The notes under the pieces: generated by a model
What the model saw: the letters and a program-made list of their open reading frames with translations, nothing else
What the model was told of the DNA's origin: nothing
Databases searched by the model: none
Position numbers and translations under genes: made by a program
NCBI GenBank assembly: GCA_020047775.1
Contig: JAIFNK010000259.1
Span: 1-6,466 of the forward strand
Source: Akkermansia sp.
GTDB taxonomy: Bacteria > Verrucomicrobiota > Verrucomicrobiia > Verrucomicrobiales > Akkermansiaceae
Length of the DNA stretch: 6,466 nt
Direction of reading: 5' to 3'
Part shown: piece by piece, positions 6,198-6,466 of the stretch
How positions within the stretch are numbered: the first letter of the stretch is position 1
Layout: the number at the start of each line of letters is the position of its first letter

Positions 6198-6318
6198 ATC
6201 CGGCGGAGTATCGCTGGAGCAGTTATGGGGAAGCGGTGGGCGGCGGATGAAGGGGAACGGGAAAGCGGCGGCCGGGGTGTTGTGGAGTGTTCGAGACCTG
6301 CGGGTGAGGCTTGGGTGA
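6191..6318 (+). pseudogene. REP-associated tyrosine transposase (RAYT) C-terminal scrap
   Basis: The translation from 6191 reads MSDPAEYRWSSYGEAVGGG and stops at TGA 6248-6250. DPxEYRWSSYGEA is a well-known block near the C-terminus of Y1 (HUH) transposases of the RAYT group, normally preceded by NPVRAG. After the stop, another frame continues with MKGNGKAAAGVL (from 6247) to TGA at 6316-6318, which fits the usual continuation, so one frameshift near 6238-6247 is inferred. The catalytic HUH and Tyr portions are absent. RAYTs mobilise or maintain REP hairpins and usually sit next to them. Here a REP pair begins 12 nt downstream, which supports the call. The fragment cannot encode an active enzyme. 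Confidence 0.62.
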
Positions 6319-6330
6319 AGGAATTCAGTT

Positions 6331-6398
6331 AGGTATTGCTGCCTGTTCTTCGAGGTGCGGTGGCTTGTGAAAGAACAGGCAGGAATGCCTGTGTCACG
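6331..6398. repeat. REP-like inverted pair (copies 2 and 3)
   Basis: A diverged copy, AGGTATTGCTGCCTGTTCTT (6331-6350), faces an inverted copy at 6371-6398. The 20-bp arms 6331-6350 and 6371-6390 pair at 18 positions across a 20-nt spacer, and the right arm is also a hairpin on its own. The right arm plus flank (28 bp) is the exact reverse complement of 5103-5130. Two REPs in opposite orientation beside a RAYT scrap is the classical REP doublet arrangement. Confidence 0.82.
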
Positions 6399-6435
6399 AT
6401 TGGTAGGGTTTTCTGCGGGCGATCCACGCTGATTG

Positions 6436-6466
6436 AAAAAATCCGCGGGCCGGAGGAGTCCGGTCC
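6436..6466 (-). terminator. Candidate intrinsic terminator for a minus-strand gene beyond the right edge
   Basis: The arms 6447-6454 (GGGCCGGA) and 6459-6466 (TCCGGTCC) pair around a GGAG loop, with one G-T wobble on the plus strand (an A-C mismatch on the minus strand). Read on minus, the stem is followed by GCGGA and six T (6436-6441). That suits a transcript entering from the right. The window ends at the stem, so its full extent is unknown. Confidence 0.45.

Noticed and set aside
6133..6318. A 61-aa intact plus-strand protein
   Set aside because: Its start lies in non-homologous AT-rich DNA. Only the end after 6247 fits, as the frameshifted tail of the RAYT scrap.

Overview
The window looks like GC-rich chromosomal DNA from a Verrucomicrobiota-type bacterium. 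This is an inference. It rests on the weak or absent Shine-Dalgarno sites, the type of the HD-domain/YbeY gene pair, a hydroxypyruvate-isomerase-like gene, and short dispersed hairpin repeats with the core ACAGGCATTCCTGCCTGT next to a REP-associated transposase remnant. A planctomycete or other PVC relative is not excluded.

Left part (1-1640): the 3' end of an IS4-family DDE transposase with an intact Y-x2-R-x3-E-x6-K signature enters from the left edge. A 274-nt gap holds a small direct repeat and a CTAG-rich perfect inverted repeat. A membrane O-acyltransferase (acyltransferase 3 family) follows on the minus strand. Its conserved N-terminus, including the R-x10-H motif, is encoded upstream of the first usable ATG/GTG/TTG codon, so the real start is non-canonical or has been lost.

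Middle part (1640-2855): a G-rich non-coding stretch leads into a decayed 916-bp insertion element bounded by 50-bp terminal inverted repeats (49/50 identical). Each terminus carries the 15-mer CTGAGCAAAAGTGGA twice. Inside, on the minus strand, are an apparent N-terminal scrap and the C-terminal domain of an integrase-type transposase, broken by a frameshift and a nonsense codon. The catalytic core is missing, and a hairpin-rich stretch of about 100 bp sits in its place. The right end has suffered an exact 67-bp tandem duplication.

Right part (2958-5934): a probable co-oriented operon. It starts with a PgpH-type membrane HD phosphodiesterase that lacks the usual large extracellular domain. 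Next, 24 nt downstream, is ybeY (rRNA maturation endonuclease) with Asp as the predicted third metal ligand. Third is a hydroxypyruvate-isomerase-like TIM-barrel gene. The PgpH and YbeY pair is a known bacterial neighbourhood. A REP-like hairpin lies between ybeY and the third gene, ending 15 nt before its start codon.

Right edge (5935-6466): a non-coding stretch with a TTCA microsatellite and an AT-rich patch, then the frameshifted C-terminal scrap of a REP-associated tyrosine transposase. Directly behind it is a head-to-head REP pair, one arm of which is an exact 28-bp inverted match to the copy upstream of the isomerase gene. A terminator-like hairpin closes the window. I found no RNA gene and no CRISPR array. 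The main point of interest is the interplay of repeats and mobile-element debris with an otherwise conserved housekeeping operon.
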